A stretch of 64,000 nt of DNA from BAIKAL-G1 sp943370385. Lineage in GTDB: Bacteria; Cyanobacteriota; Cyanobacteriia; PCC-6307; Cyanobiaceae. Shown here one piece after another: positions 7,761-16,431 of the stretch. Each line of letters opens with the position of its first letter. Position 1 is the stretch's first letter. Position numbers and translations under genes: made by a program. The notes below the pieces were generated by a model, which was given only the letters and a program-made list of their open reading frames with translations, was not told the DNA's origin and ran no database searches. Where the stretch lies: contig CALRQT020000008.1 in the NCBI GenBank assembly GCA_943370385.1, forward strand, positions 1 through 64,000. The letters run 5' to 3'.

Positions 7761-8606
7761 TCAGTCCTTGGGGCTGGCGGATTCGTCTGCCATGGAGGCG
7801 AACAGGGCGAACATGGCGATCCAGCCAGCGCGGGCTGCTTCTGGCGAGAAATCGGCGCGGTCCTCGCACATGTAGCCGTGGCCGGCCCCAGGGGCCAGCA
7901 GCAGGCGGTGGCGGGCGGCTGCCGATTCAGCAGGCACGCCGCCATTGGCCGCCGTGAGGGCTACGGCCACCGCCGTGATCTCCTCGGGCGGGATCAGGGG
8001 ATCCTGGTCACCGCAGAAGCACCACAGCCGCCCGGGGATCTGGGGCACCAGTTCCAGGCTGGGCGGGCCGCCGCCGGGGCGGAAGCTGGACACCCGGGCG
8101 CCATAGAAGGCGCAGGTGGCCCCAATCGCCGGCAGGGTGGCGGCCACTAGGGCCAGATGCCCGCCAAAGCAGAACCCCACGCAGCCGATCGGCCGGCCGG
8201 CCAGGTCCGGCTGGTCCCGGATCCAGGCGACGCTGGCGGCCAGGTCGTCGAGGAAGCCGGCAGCGGTGACCGCATCGCGGTGCTGGCGACCCAGCTCCAG
8301 GCCAGCGGCGTCGTAAGTGAGCTCCAAATCGGGGGCAGTGCGGGCCATGGTGTTGAGCGCCAGGGCGGCGTAGCCAGCGGCAGCCAGCCGATCAGCCACG
8401 CTGCGCACCCAGCCGTTGACGCCAAACACCTCCGGCAACACGATCACCGCCGCCCGCGGCGCCTGGCCCAGCGGCCGGGCCCACCAGCAGCGCAGGGGGA
8501 CGGCAGGGCCTGCGGCCTGGCCCGAAGACCCATCCCATGCCCCAGCCCGACCGGGGCCGATCGTCACCCAATCAGCCCCGATCACGATCGCAGCAGGGTC
8601 GGTCAT
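7761..8606 (-). CDS. Dienelactone hydrolase family protein
   Basis: This 281-residue alpha/beta hydrolase has the dienelactone hydrolase layout. The nucleophile is a cysteine in GCVGFCFGGHLAL; the acid is the aspartate in CGDQDPLIP and the base is the histidine in APGAGHGYMC. An oxyanion region, VIVLPEVFGVNGWVRSVADR, precedes them. A cysteine nucleophile marks carboxymethylenebutenolidase-like enzymes rather than ordinary esterases. The true substrate in a cyanobacterium is unknown. It is a single gene, convergent with infC and divergent from the GntR-type regulator. Confidence 0.85.
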   Translation of the reverse strand: MTDPAAIVIGADWVTIGPGRAGAWDGSSGQAAGPAVPLRCWWARPLGQAPRAAVIVLPEVFGVNGWVRSVADRLAAAGYAALALNTMARTAPDLELTYDAAGLELGRQHRDAVTAAGFLDDLAASVAWIRDQPDLAGRPIGCVGFCFGGHLALVAATLPAIGATCAFYGARVSSFRPGGGPPSLELVPQIPGRLWCFCGDQDPLIPPEEITAVAVALTAANGGVPAESAAARHRLLLAPGAGHGYMCEDRADFSPEAARAGWIAMFALFASMADESASPKD

Positions 8607-8660
8607 CGGCTCAGGGGCTAGGGGCTAGGGGCTCCAGTCTGGGCGAAGGCCTCCGGTTGA

Positions 8661-8675
8661 GGGTCTTCGAGACCC
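8661..8675. promoter_or_regulatory. Palindromic site upstream of the GntR-type regulator
   Basis: GGGTCT-TCG-AGACCC is a perfect 6-bp inverted repeat with a 3-base spacer. It lies in the 179-base divergent region between the hydrolase and the regulator. Its size and place suit a dimeric repressor site, possibly for the regulator itself. This is an inference from symmetry only. Confidence 0.35.
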
Positions 8676-8785
8676 CGTGGACGCCAACCGGCACAGCCCG
8701 GCACAGGCTCTTATGCCAACGGGGGAATTGTCACCATGACCAAAGCTCCTTAAGGTGGCCAGCACCAGCTCTGTCCCACTCCGGC

Positions 8786-9778
8786 GTGCGCTTTCATATC
8801 CAGCAGGACAGCGACATCCCGGCCTCGACGCAGCTGTACAACCAGATCTGCTTCGCGATCGCGGCTCGCCATTACCCACCGGGCCATCGCCTGCCCAGTA
8901 CGCGCCAGCTGGCGATGCAGACGGGCCTGCACCGCAACACGATCAGCAAGGTCTACCGCCAGCTCGAAAATGACGGCGTGGTGGAGGCCATGGCCGGCTC
9001 GGGCATCTACGTACGCGACCAGCAAAAGCCCCGCGAAATCAAGCCACCGCCGGGGATCCGCGGCAAGGCCATGCCCGACATCGATCGGGAAGTGCGCCAG
9101 AGCGTCGATGGCCTGCTCAACGCCGGCTGCACCCTGCAACAAACCCGCGACCTGCTCACCCGCGAAATCGACTGGCGGCTGCGCTGCGGCGCCCGGGTGC
9201 TGGTCAGCACCCCCCGCGAAGACATCGGCGCCTCCCTGCTGATCGCCGAGGAACTCACCCCCAACCTGGCGGTGCCCGGGGAGGTGGTGCCCATGGAGGA
9301 GCTCGAAGCCGTGCTCGAAACCTCGAGCAATGGCACGGTGGTGACCAGCCGCTACTTCCTGCAGCCGGTGGAGGAGATCGCCAAGCGCCATGGCGTGCGG
9401 GCCGTGGCGGTGGACCTCAACGACTTCCGCCACGAACTCGACCTGCTCAAGGAGCTGCGTACGGGCAGTTGCGTCGGCCTGGTGAGCATCAGCCCCGGCA
9501 TCCTGCGCGCCGCCGAGGTGATCCTGCACAGCATGCGCGGCAATGAGCTGCTGGTCATGACCGCCACCCCGGACGTGGGCAGCCGGCTCTTAGCCCTGCT
9601 GCGGGCCGCCAGCCACGTGCTCTGCGACCGCCCCAGCCTGCCCCTGGTGGAGCAGAGCCTGCGCCAGAACCGCAGCCAGCTGATGCGCCTGCCCCAGGTC
9701 CACTGCGCCCAGAGCTACCTGGGGACCGCCACCATCGACCTACTGCGCAAGGAAATCGGGCTGCAGTCGGCGGCGTGA
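8786..9778 (+). CDS. GntR-type transcriptional regulator
   Basis: This 330-residue protein has an N-terminal winged helix of the GntR family: PASTQLYNQICFAIAARHYP, then GHRLPSTRQLAMQTGLHRNT and VYRQLENDGVVEA. The C-terminal 240 residues do not show an obvious FadR, UTRA or aminotransferase domain. I chose the GTG at 8786 because VRFHIQQDSDIPASTQ is the usual start of this cyanobacterial family; the frame is open further upstream. Its stop overlaps the cysE start (TGATG), which suggests co-expression with cysE and perhaps a link to sulfur or cysteine metabolism. Confidence 0.85.
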   Translation: MRFHIQQDSDIPASTQLYNQICFAIAARHYPPGHRLPSTRQLAMQTGLHRNTISKVYRQLENDGVVEAMAGSGIYVRDQQKPREIKPPPGIRGKAMPDIDREVRQSVDGLLNAGCTLQQTRDLLTREIDWRLRCGARVLVSTPREDIGASLLIAEELTPNLAVPGEVVPMEELEAVLETSSNGTVVTSRYFLQPVEEIAKRHGVRAVAVDLNDFRHELDLLKELRTGSCVGLVSISPGILRAAEVILHSMRGNELLVMTATPDVGSRLLALLRAASHVLCDRPSLPLVEQSLRQNRSQLMRLPQVHCAQSYLGTATIDLLRKEIGLQSAA

Positions 9779-10569
9779 TGCTCAAGGCATTTCGGGCCGA
9801 CCTGGCGATCATCAAGGAACGGGACCCGGCCGCCCGCGGCACCCTGGAAATCCTGCTCTGTTATCCGGGGCTCCACGCCCTCACGTTGCATCGGCTCAGC
9901 CACAAACTTTGGCGCCTGGGCCTGCCCCTGGTGCCGCGGCTCATGAGCCAGCTGGGCAGGCTTCTCACCGGCGTGGAAATCCACCCCGGCGCCCGCATCG
10001 GCCAGGGGGTGTTCATCGACCACGGCATGGGCGTGGTGATCGGCGAAACCTGCGTGATCGGCGACAACTGCCTGCTGTACCAGGGGGTGACCCTGGGCGG
10101 CACGGGTAAGGCCATCGGCCAGCGCCACCCCATCCTGCGCCAGAACGTGGTGGTGGGGGCCGGCGCCAAGGTGCTGGGGGCGATCACGGTGGGGGCCAAC
10201 ACCCGCATCGGCGCCGGCTCGGTGCTGCTGCGCGATGTGGCCGCCGACAGCACGGTGGTGGGCATCCCCGGCCGGGTGATTCACCAATCGGGGGTGCGGG
10301 TGGATCCCCTGGCCCACTCGGCCCTGCCCGATGCCGAAGCGCGGGTGATCCGCAACCTGATGGAGCGGATCGACAGCCTCGAAAATGAACTGGGGCGCCT
10401 GCAGGCTTGCCTACGCGAAGTTGCCGAAGGGAGGCCCTTGCTGGAACCCTGCCGCGGCCAGGCCCAGAACCTGCGCGACCGCGAAATCATCGAATTTTTA
10501 GGGGAGGACAGCCCGGCCCTGCTAGAGCTCGAACCGGGCAGCCCAGCCGGCGGGGCTCCCGGGCCCTAG
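9778..10569 (+). CDS. cysE: Serine O-acetyltransferase
   Basis: CysE makes O-acetylserine from serine and acetyl-CoA, the first step of cysteine synthesis. The 263-residue protein opens with a helical domain (FRADLAIIKERDPAARG) followed by left-handed beta-helix hexapeptide repeats. Catalytic signatures are EIHPGARIGQGVFIDHGMGVVIGE and LGGTGKAIGQRHP. A coiled-coil stretch, RNLMERIDSLENELGRLQA, and a 50-residue tail rich in Pro and Gly follow. The start ATG at 9778 overlaps the regulator stop. The stop codon lies inside a 12-bp inverted repeat. Confidence 0.95.
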   Translation: MLKAFRADLAIIKERDPAARGTLEILLCYPGLHALTLHRLSHKLWRLGLPLVPRLMSQLGRLLTGVEIHPGARIGQGVFIDHGMGVVIGETCVIGDNCLLYQGVTLGGTGKAIGQRHPILRQNVVVGAGAKVLGAITVGANTRIGAGSVLLRDVAADSTVVGIPGRVIHQSGVRVDPLAHSALPDAEARVIRNLMERIDSLENELGRLQACLREVAEGRPLLEPCRGQAQNLRDREIIEFLGEDSPALLELEPGSPAGGAPGP

Positions 10570-10598
10570 GCGCCCTGAGCCCAACCCGCCTAGGGCCC
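10561..10598. terminator. 12-bp inverted repeat between cysE and secA
   Basis: GGGCCCTAGGCG (10561-10572) is perfectly complementary to CGCCTAGGGCCC (10587-10598) across a 14-base loop. The left arm contains the cysE TAG stop. The genes converge here, so the hairpin can serve both transcripts. Neither side has a T-run. Confidence 0.5.
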
Positions 10599-10656
10599 TA
10601 ACCCAGCTCGCCTGCCCTCGCAGATGAACGGGCCAGGGCTAGAGCCCAGCGCCAAA

Positions 10657-13503
10657 TCAGCCGATGGCTGCCTGCTCGGGGCTAGGAGCCGGCTGGAACA
10701 TGAACATCGAATAGATGACATTGCGACGCATGCCCGTCATCATCTCCAGGAACATGTCATAGCCCTCATTTTTGTATTCGATCAGGGGGTCCTTCTGGCC
10801 GTAGCCCCGCAGGCCCACCGACTCGCGTAGGGCATCCATGGCCTGGAGATGCTCCCGCCAGAGGGTATCGATCTGCTGGAGGATGAAGAAGCGCTCGGCT
10901 TCGCGCATTAGGCCGGGGCGCAGCTGCTCCACCTGGCCCTCCTTGATGTCGTAGGCATTGCGCAGCTGCTCCTGCAGGAAGGCCTTGAGCTCCTCCACCT
11001 GCAGCCCCGCTAAATGGTCGGGCGCCATGTCATCGAGCAGGTAGACAAACTCCTTCACCTTGGAGACCAAACGGCCCAGATCCCACTCTTCGGGGGGCAG
11101 CTCCGGGTTCACATAGGCGTCCACGATGTCATCCATGGTGCGCTCGCCATAGCCAATCACCTGCTGCTTCAGCTCCCGGCCTTCGAGCACCCGGCGCCGC
11201 TCGGCATAGACGGCCCGGCGCTGGTTATTCATCACCTCGTCATACTCAAACACCTGTTTACGGATGTCGTAGTAATAGGTTTCCACCTTCTTCTGGGCCC
11301 CCTCCAGGGAGCGGGTGAGCATGCCCGATTCGATCGGCATGTCCTCCTCCACCCGGAAGGCATTCATCAGCCCGGCCACCCGATCGCCGCCGAAGATCCG
11401 CAGCAGGTTGTCCTCCAGCGAGAGGAAGAAGCGGGTGCTGCCAGGGTCGCCCTGGCGGCCGGCCCGGCCGCGCAGCTGGTTATCCACCCGGCGTGATTCG
11501 TGGCGTTCGGTGCCGATCACATGCAGGCCACCGGCCTCGCGAACCTGGCCGTCCTCCTGCTTCACCACCAGGTCGTATTCGCCCTTGACCCGGGCGATCA
11601 GCTGGCGCAGTTGCTGGATCTGGGGGTCGTCGGTAGGGGCCTTTTCAGCCGCCTGGGCAATGCGATCCTCCAGCTCCAGCACGGTGAGGGCCCGGTCGCC
11701 CCAGGCCGCCACCAGGTCGTGGGCCAGCTCGGAAAGGGAGTGCTCGGTGGCATCACTGAGGGCGCAGGGGTAGAGGGCGCCAATGGCCCGGGCCTCAGTG
11801 GGGGGCTGGAACGGGGCCGCCTGGGCCGCCGTGCCAAAGCCTCCGCCGCCGGCGGGACCCCGCTGCAGGGGCACGGGCGGACGATGGCCCTCCTCGGGGC
11901 GCACCAGCCGGGGCAGCAACACCTCGCGCAACTTCAGGCGCGCCATGTAATCGCTGTTGCCACCCAGGATGATGTCGGTGCCGCGGCCCGCCATGTTGGT
12001 GGCAATCGTGACGGCGCCGGCCCGGCCCGCCTGGGCGATGATTTCCGCTTCCCGCTCCACGTTCTCGGGCTTGGCGTTGAGCAGGTTGTGGGGGATTTCC
12101 TGTTCCGCCAGCAGGGCCGAGAGCACCTCGGATTTCTCCACCGACGTGGTGCCCACCAGCACGGGCCGCCCCTGTTTATGAATCTCGGCCGTTTCCTGGG
12201 CCACGGCCCGCCATTTGGCCATTTCGTTCTTATAAACCTGGTCGGTCCAATCGGAGCGGGAGCGCACCCGGTTGGTGGGGACAATTGCCACTTCGAGTTT
12301 GTAGGTTTTCTCGAACTCCACCTCTTCGGTTTTGGCCGTGCCGGTCATGCCCGCCAGGCGGGGATAGAGCAGGAAGAAGTTTTGATAGGTGATGCTGGCC
12401 AGGGTTTGGGTTTCCGGCTGAATCGCCAGGCCTTCCTTGGCTTCGATCGCTTGGTGCTGGCCATCGCTCCAGCGGCGCCCCGGCATCACCCGACCAGTGA
12501 ACTCATCGACAATCACCGCATCGCCATCGCGCACGATGTAGTTGACATCCTTGATGAATAGCTCCTTGGCCTTCAGGGCATTGGTGATGTAGTGGGCCCA
12601 GGGATCGGCCGGGTCGAACAGATCGGCCACCCCCAACAACTCCTCAGCCTTGGCATAGCCCTCGTCGGTGAGGGTGGCATTCCGTTGCTTCTCGTCGACT
12701 TCATAGTCGCCTTCGGGATCGATGCCATCCTTGCCGATCTCGGCGGAACGCACCAACTGGCTAGCCACCTCAACCGCCCGCTGGTATTTCTCCTGGGGCC
12801 GCTCCACCTGACCCGAGATGATCAGGGGCGTGCGCGCCTCATCGATCAAGATGGAATCAACTTCATCAATAACGCAGTAATGGAAATCGCGCTGCACCAC
12901 CTCGGCGATGTCATTCGCCATGTTGTCGCGCAGGTAATCAAAACCCAGCTCCGAGTTGGTGGCGTAGGTGATGTCGCAGCCGTAGTTGCGGCGCCGCTCG
13001 GCCGGGCTCATCTCCTGCTGGATCAGGCCGACGCTCAGGCCTAGGAAGCGATGGACCTGGCCCATCCACTCGGCGTCGCGCCGGGCCAGGTAGTCATTCA
13101 CCGTCACCACATGGACGCCGCGGCCGGTGAGGGCGTTGAGATAGGCCGGCAGGGTGGCGACCAGGGTCTTGCCTTCGCCGGTTTTCATCTCGGCGATTTG
13201 GCCGTCATGGAGCACCATGCCGCCGATCAGCTGCACATCGAAGTGGCGCATGCCCAGCACCCGCTTGCCGGCTTCGCGCACCACGGCAAAGGCCTGGGGC
13301 AGCAACTCATCGAGCAGGGCTTTCTCGCGGTTGCCCTGGCCCGCCACCTTCTCGAGCTTGAGCCGGAACTCGGCGGTGAGACCGCGCAGCTCCTCATCAC
13401 TGAGGGGCTCGACCTCCTCTTCCAGCAGGTTGATATCGGAAACAATCGGCTGGAAGCGCTTCAGCTTGCGGGCATTGGGATCTCCCAGCAGCAGCTTGAG
13501 CAT
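10657..13503 (-). CDS. secA: Preprotein translocase ATPase SecA
   Basis: SecA drives proteins through SecYEG, in cyanobacteria in both plasma and thylakoid membranes. The 948-residue protein has Walker A (IAEMKTGEGKTLVATLPAYL), the DEVD box (CVIDEVDSILIDEARTPLI), the NMAGRGTDI motif and NQLRGRAGRQGDPGSTRFF. A Pro/Gly-rich insert of about 100 residues sits inside the second nucleotide-binding domain, as is usual in cyanobacteria. The C terminus lacks the Cys-rich zinc motif that binds SecB. ATG at 13503 (MLKLLLGDPNARKLKRF) is the conserved start; upstream in-frame sequence is not conserved. Confidence 0.98.
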   Translation of the reverse strand: MLKLLLGDPNARKLKRFQPIVSDINLLEEEVEPLSDEELRGLTAEFRLKLEKVAGQGNREKALLDELLPQAFAVVREAGKRVLGMRHFDVQLIGGMVLHDGQIAEMKTGEGKTLVATLPAYLNALTGRGVHVVTVNDYLARRDAEWMGQVHRFLGLSVGLIQQEMSPAERRRNYGCDITYATNSELGFDYLRDNMANDIAEVVQRDFHYCVIDEVDSILIDEARTPLIISGQVERPQEKYQRAVEVASQLVRSAEIGKDGIDPEGDYEVDEKQRNATLTDEGYAKAEELLGVADLFDPADPWAHYITNALKAKELFIKDVNYIVRDGDAVIVDEFTGRVMPGRRWSDGQHQAIEAKEGLAIQPETQTLASITYQNFFLLYPRLAGMTGTAKTEEVEFEKTYKLEVAIVPTNRVRSRSDWTDQVYKNEMAKWRAVAQETAEIHKQGRPVLVGTTSVEKSEVLSALLAEQEIPHNLLNAKPENVEREAEIIAQAGRAGAVTIATNMAGRGTDIILGGNSDYMARLKLREVLLPRLVRPEEGHRPPVPLQRGPAGGGGFGTAAQAAPFQPPTEARAIGALYPCALSDATEHSLSELAHDLVAAWGDRALTVLELEDRIAQAAEKAPTDDPQIQQLRQLIARVKGEYDLVVKQEDGQVREAGGLHVIGTERHESRRVDNQLRGRAGRQGDPGSTRFFLSLEDNLLRIFGGDRVAGLMNAFRVEEDMPIESGMLTRSLEGAQKKVETYYYDIRKQVFEYDEVMNNQRRAVYAERRRVLEGRELKQQVIGYGERTMDDIVDAYVNPELPPEEWDLGRLVSKVKEFVYLLDDMAPDHLAGLQVEELKAFLQEQLRNAYDIKEGQVEQLRPGLMREAERFFILQQIDTLWREHLQAMDALRESVGLRGYGQKDPLIEYKNEGYDMFLEMMTGMRRNVIYSMFMFQPAPSPEQAAIG

Positions 13504-13697
13504 GGATCGAGGCCGGCCAATTGGATGCACCCTACCACCGCCAGGCCGGGAGCGAGAGCCGAGAAGCAAGGCGGGGCAAGGGGTTTGCCCATCCCAATCG
13601 CCCTAGGGGGCCAGGCTGGCTCAGCCGCCTCGGCCCGTCTGCAGCAGCAGCGCTTCAAAGGCGAGGATTTAGGCCATCCGGCCGGCACCCCAATCCC

Positions 13698-14147
13698 TTG
13701 AGCGACCCAGCCCCGATCCGCCTGATTCGCCATGGCCGCCTGGCCCTGCGGCTGCGCTGGCGGCTGGGGGCCCTGCAGGCGCTGCTGGATCAGCACAGCT
13801 TCTGGGCCCGGGGACGGCAGCGCCAGGAGATCTCAGCCATGCTCGGGGGCAGCCAGGCGGTGGTGAGCGCTTGGCAGGGCCAGCAGCTGGTGGGCTTTGG
13901 CCGGGCCAGCAGCGATGGCGTCTTCCGCGCCGTGCTCTGGGATGTGGTGGTGGCGGGCGAGCACCAGGGCCAGGGCCTGGGCCGGCGCCTCGTGGCCGAG
14001 CTCCTGGCCTGCCCGGTTGTGGCCCGGGCAGAGCGGGTTTACCTGATGACCACCAACAGCGCCGGCTTCTACGGGCGCCTGGGGTTCAGCACAAGCCATG
14101 CCCAACACCTGATGGTGTGGCACCGACAACAACAATCAAGCGGATGA
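13698..14147 (+). CDS. GNAT family N-acetyltransferase
   Basis: This 149-residue protein has the GNAT fold. The acetyl-CoA site is WDVVVAGEHQGQGLGRRLVAELLA, which holds the R/Q-x-x-G-x-G motif, and the C-terminal YLMTTNSAGFYGRLGF is typical of small GNAT enzymes. The substrate is unknown. No ATG lies close to the conserved part, so I chose the TTG at 13698 (LSDPAPIRLIRHG); this start is uncertain. The gene is divergent from secA. Its last 8 bases overlap the 3' end of the tRNA-Gly gene on the other strand. Confidence 0.75.
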   Translation: MSDPAPIRLIRHGRLALRLRWRLGALQALLDQHSFWARGRQRQEISAMLGGSQAVVSAWQGQQLVGFGRASSDGVFRAVLWDVVVAGEHQGQGLGRRLVAELLACPVVARAERVYLMTTNSAGFYGRLGFSTSHAQHLMVWHRQQQSSG

Positions 14148-14210
14148 AGAGATTCGAACTCTCGACCCTCTCCTTGGCAAGGAGATGCTCTACCACTGAG
14201 CTACATCCGC
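14140..14210 (-). tRNA. tRNA-Gly (anticodon GCC)
   Basis: This is a complete 71-base cloverleaf on the minus strand. The acceptor arm GCGGATG pairs with CATCCGC, the D arm contains AGCTCAGTGGTAGAGC, and the anticodon stem TCTCC/GGAGA encloses the loop TTGCCAA with anticodon GCC. The T arm reads GAGAG-TTCGAAT-CTCTT with one G-U pair. CCA is not encoded and would be added by the CCA enzyme. Confidence 0.95.
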
Positions 14211-14295
14211 CCACGCACCACAGCCCTGAAGGGCGCTGGTGATGGCATCGGTCTGGGACCGACCTAAGGAGCATGCCCTACGGGCCTGCCCCCGG

Positions 14296-15408
14296 TCAAA
14301 TCGCTGGGGCGCCCAGGCGCTCGCCCCGGTGGCCGGCGCGGGCCTGAACCCGCTGGCACCAGTCGCCGTTGGCCAGGTACCAATCGACCGTGGCGGCCAA
14401 GCCCTGCTCAAAATTGTGGCGGGGTTGCCAGCCCAGTTCGCCGCTGATGCGGGCCGGGTCGATGGCGTAACGGCGGTCGTGGCCGGGTCGGTCGCTCACC
14501 CGGGTGATCAGGCGACTGTGGGGGGCCGCCGCCGGCCGCCGCTGGTCGAGCAGGGCACAGATCGCCTCCACCACCTGCTTGTTGGTGCGTTCGCCATGGC
14601 CACCGACGCAGTAGGCCTGGCCCAGGCGCCCGCGGGTGGCCGCCAACAGCAGGGCCTCAACATGGTCGTCGACGTAGAGCCAGTCGCGCACGTTGGCGCC
14701 ATCGCCGTAGAGGGGGATCGGCTCACCAGCCAGGGCCTTGAGGATCACCACCGGGATCAGCTTCTCGGGAAACTGCCAGGGGCCGTAGTTGTTGCTGCAG
14801 TTGGTCAGCACCACCGGCAGGCCATAGGTGTGGTGCCAGGCGCTGACCAGGTGGTCGCTGGCGGCCTTGCTGGCCGAATAGGGGGAGCGGGGGTCGTAAG
14901 GAGTCGTTTCACTGAAACGCCCCTGGGGCCCCAGGGAGCCGAAGACCTCGTCGGTGCTGATGTGGTGGAAGCGGAAGCGGGCGGCGCGCTCCGGGGGCAA
15001 CTGCTCCCAGTGGGCGCGCACCGCCTGGAGCAGCTGGAAGGTGCCGGTGACATTGCTCTCAATAAAGGCCCCCGGGCCATCAATCGAGCGATCCACGTGG
15101 CTCTCGGCGGCCAGGTGCAGCACCAGGTCGGGATCGGCCCGCCGCACCGCCTCGGCCGTGGCGGCCCCATCCACCAGATCCACCCGCAGCAGCTGGTGGC
15201 GCAGGCCCCCGGGCCCCTGGGCCGCAGGCCCGAGGGTGGCCAGTTGCTGCTCAATGCCGGCCAGGTCACTGGCGTAGCCGCATTTATCCAGGTTGAACAC
15301 CGTGGCGCCGCTATCGCGCAGCAAGCGCCGCACCACCGCCCCGCCGATAAAGCCGGCGCCGCCGGTGACCAGGACCCGGTCCGTGCCGGGGGGGAGCAGC
15401 TGGTCCAT
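14296..15408 (-). CDS. rfbB: dTDP-glucose 4,6-dehydratase
   Basis: RfbB (RmlB) converts dTDP-glucose to dTDP-4-keto-6-deoxyglucose, step two of dTDP-L-rhamnose synthesis. The 370-residue short-chain dehydrogenase has the NAD site VTGGAGFIGGAVVRRLL, the catalytic segment HISTDEVFGSLG (usual TDE triad) and SPYSASKAASDHLV with the YxxxK pair. Start ATG at 15408 is preferred over a TTG one codon earlier. It is the last gene of a minus-strand rfbA-C-D-B set, 75 bases after rfbD. Confidence 0.95.
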   Translation of the reverse strand: MDQLLPPGTDRVLVTGGAGFIGGAVVRRLLRDSGATVFNLDKCGYASDLAGIEQQLATLGPAAQGPGGLRHQLLRVDLVDGAATAEAVRRADPDLVLHLAAESHVDRSIDGPGAFIESNVTGTFQLLQAVRAHWEQLPPERAARFRFHHISTDEVFGSLGPQGRFSETTPYDPRSPYSASKAASDHLVSAWHHTYGLPVVLTNCSNNYGPWQFPEKLIPVVILKALAGEPIPLYGDGANVRDWLYVDDHVEALLLAATRGRLGQAYCVGGHGERTNKQVVEAICALLDQRRPAAAPHSRLITRVSDRPGHDRRYAIDPARISGELGWQPRHNFEQGLAATVDWYLANGDWCQRVQARAGHRGERLGAPAI

Positions 15409-15483
15409 CAAGCGTCAATCAGTGGTTTGGCGCAGAGTAAGGGGGGCACGTCCAGAGAACACAAGGCCCCTGAGGCCTCCCCC

Positions 15484-16401
15484 TCAGGCCCGAGCGCCTG
15501 GGCTGGTCCGCAGCTCCGCCAGCTGGCCCAACACCTGGGCGAGGGCCGCCCGCCAATGGGTCGGCTCCAGCCCCAACAGCTCCCGGCTGGCCGTGCAATC
15601 CAGCAGCGAATAGGGGGGCCGGGCCGCCGGGGTGGGATAGGCGGAGGTTGGGATCGGTCGCACCCGGGCGGCTTGCTCGAGCAAACCGGTGGCCACGCCC
15701 AGCTCGCCGATCGCCACGGCGAAGTCGTACCAACTGGCGGCCCCGGCGTCGCTCCAATGCAGCACGGCTGCAGCAGCTGGATCGACCCCGATCCCGATCG
15801 CCCGCCAGCAGGCGGCCGCTAGGCCAAAGCTGGCGGTGGGGCAGCCGACCTGATCAGCCACCACCCCCAGGGGTTCACATGCCGCCGCCTTCAGGCCATG
15901 GAGCCGCAGCATGGTGAGGCAGAAATTGGCCCCCACGGGGCCATAGACCCAGCTGGTGCGCAGGATCCGGGCCCGGCCCGGCTCCAAGGCCGCCAGAACG
16001 GCCCGCTCGCCTGCCGCCTTGCTGGCGCCATAGACCCCCAGGGGCTCGGGCGCCTGGTCGGGGCGATAGGGGCTGCCCTGCTGGCCGTTGAAGACAAAAT
16101 CGGTGCTCACCTGCAGCAGACGGCCCCCGGTCTGGGCCAGGGCCTCGGCAAAGGCCTGGGGGGCGGCAGCGTTCACGGCCATCGCCAGCTCAGGTTCGCC
16201 CTCGGCCCGATCCACGGCGGTGTAAGCACCGGCATTGAGCAACCAATCGGGTTGGTGCTGCCGCAGCAGCTGACGGCAGGCGTTGGCGTCGGCCAGATCC
16301 AGGTCGCTGCGGCCTAGGGGCACCAGTTCCACCCCCTCGGGCCTGGAGGCGATCAGGGCCTGGCCCAGCTGGCCCGTGGCGCCGGTGAGCAGCACCTTCA
16401 T
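15484..16401 (-). CDS. rfbD: dTDP-4-dehydrorhamnose reductase
   Basis: RfbD (RmlD) performs the final NAD(P)H-dependent reduction to dTDP-L-rhamnose. The 305-residue protein begins MKVLLTGATGQLGQAL, the Rossmann dinucleotide site. It has VSTDFVFNG and VYGASKAAGERAV, the catalytic Tyr-Lys pair, and a C-terminal substrate domain with LLDCTASRELLGLEPTHWR. The start is ATG at 16401, 30 bases after the rfbC stop. It belongs to the four-gene rhamnose set. Confidence 0.95.
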   Translation of the reverse strand: MKVLLTGATGQLGQALIASRPEGVELVPLGRSDLDLADANACRQLLRQHQPDWLLNAGAYTAVDRAEGEPELAMAVNAAAPQAFAEALAQTGGRLLQVSTDFVFNGQQGSPYRPDQAPEPLGVYGASKAAGERAVLAALEPGRARILRTSWVYGPVGANFCLTMLRLHGLKAAACEPLGVVADQVGCPTASFGLAAACWRAIGIGVDPAAAAVLHWSDAGAASWYDFAVAIGELGVATGLLEQAARVRPIPTSAYPTPAARPPYSLLDCTASRELLGLEPTHWRAALAQVLGQLAELRTSPGARA

Positions 16402-16431
16402 GGGGGCAACATCGTCATCGGAGCACTTCCG

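Noticed and set aside
8610..8633. Tandem GGGGCTA words upstream of the dienelactone hydrolase
   Set aside because: About three 8-base copies of simple sequence; too short and common in this GC-rich genome to call a repeat element.
11500..12561. A 353-residue plus-strand frame inside secA
   Set aside because: Opposite the conserved SecA ATPase; His/Gly/Gln-rich shadow.
14239..15822. A 527-residue open frame on the plus strand
   Set aside because: It is the exact opposite of rfbB and rfbD, has shadow composition (Gly/Gln/His/Arg) and no family motif.
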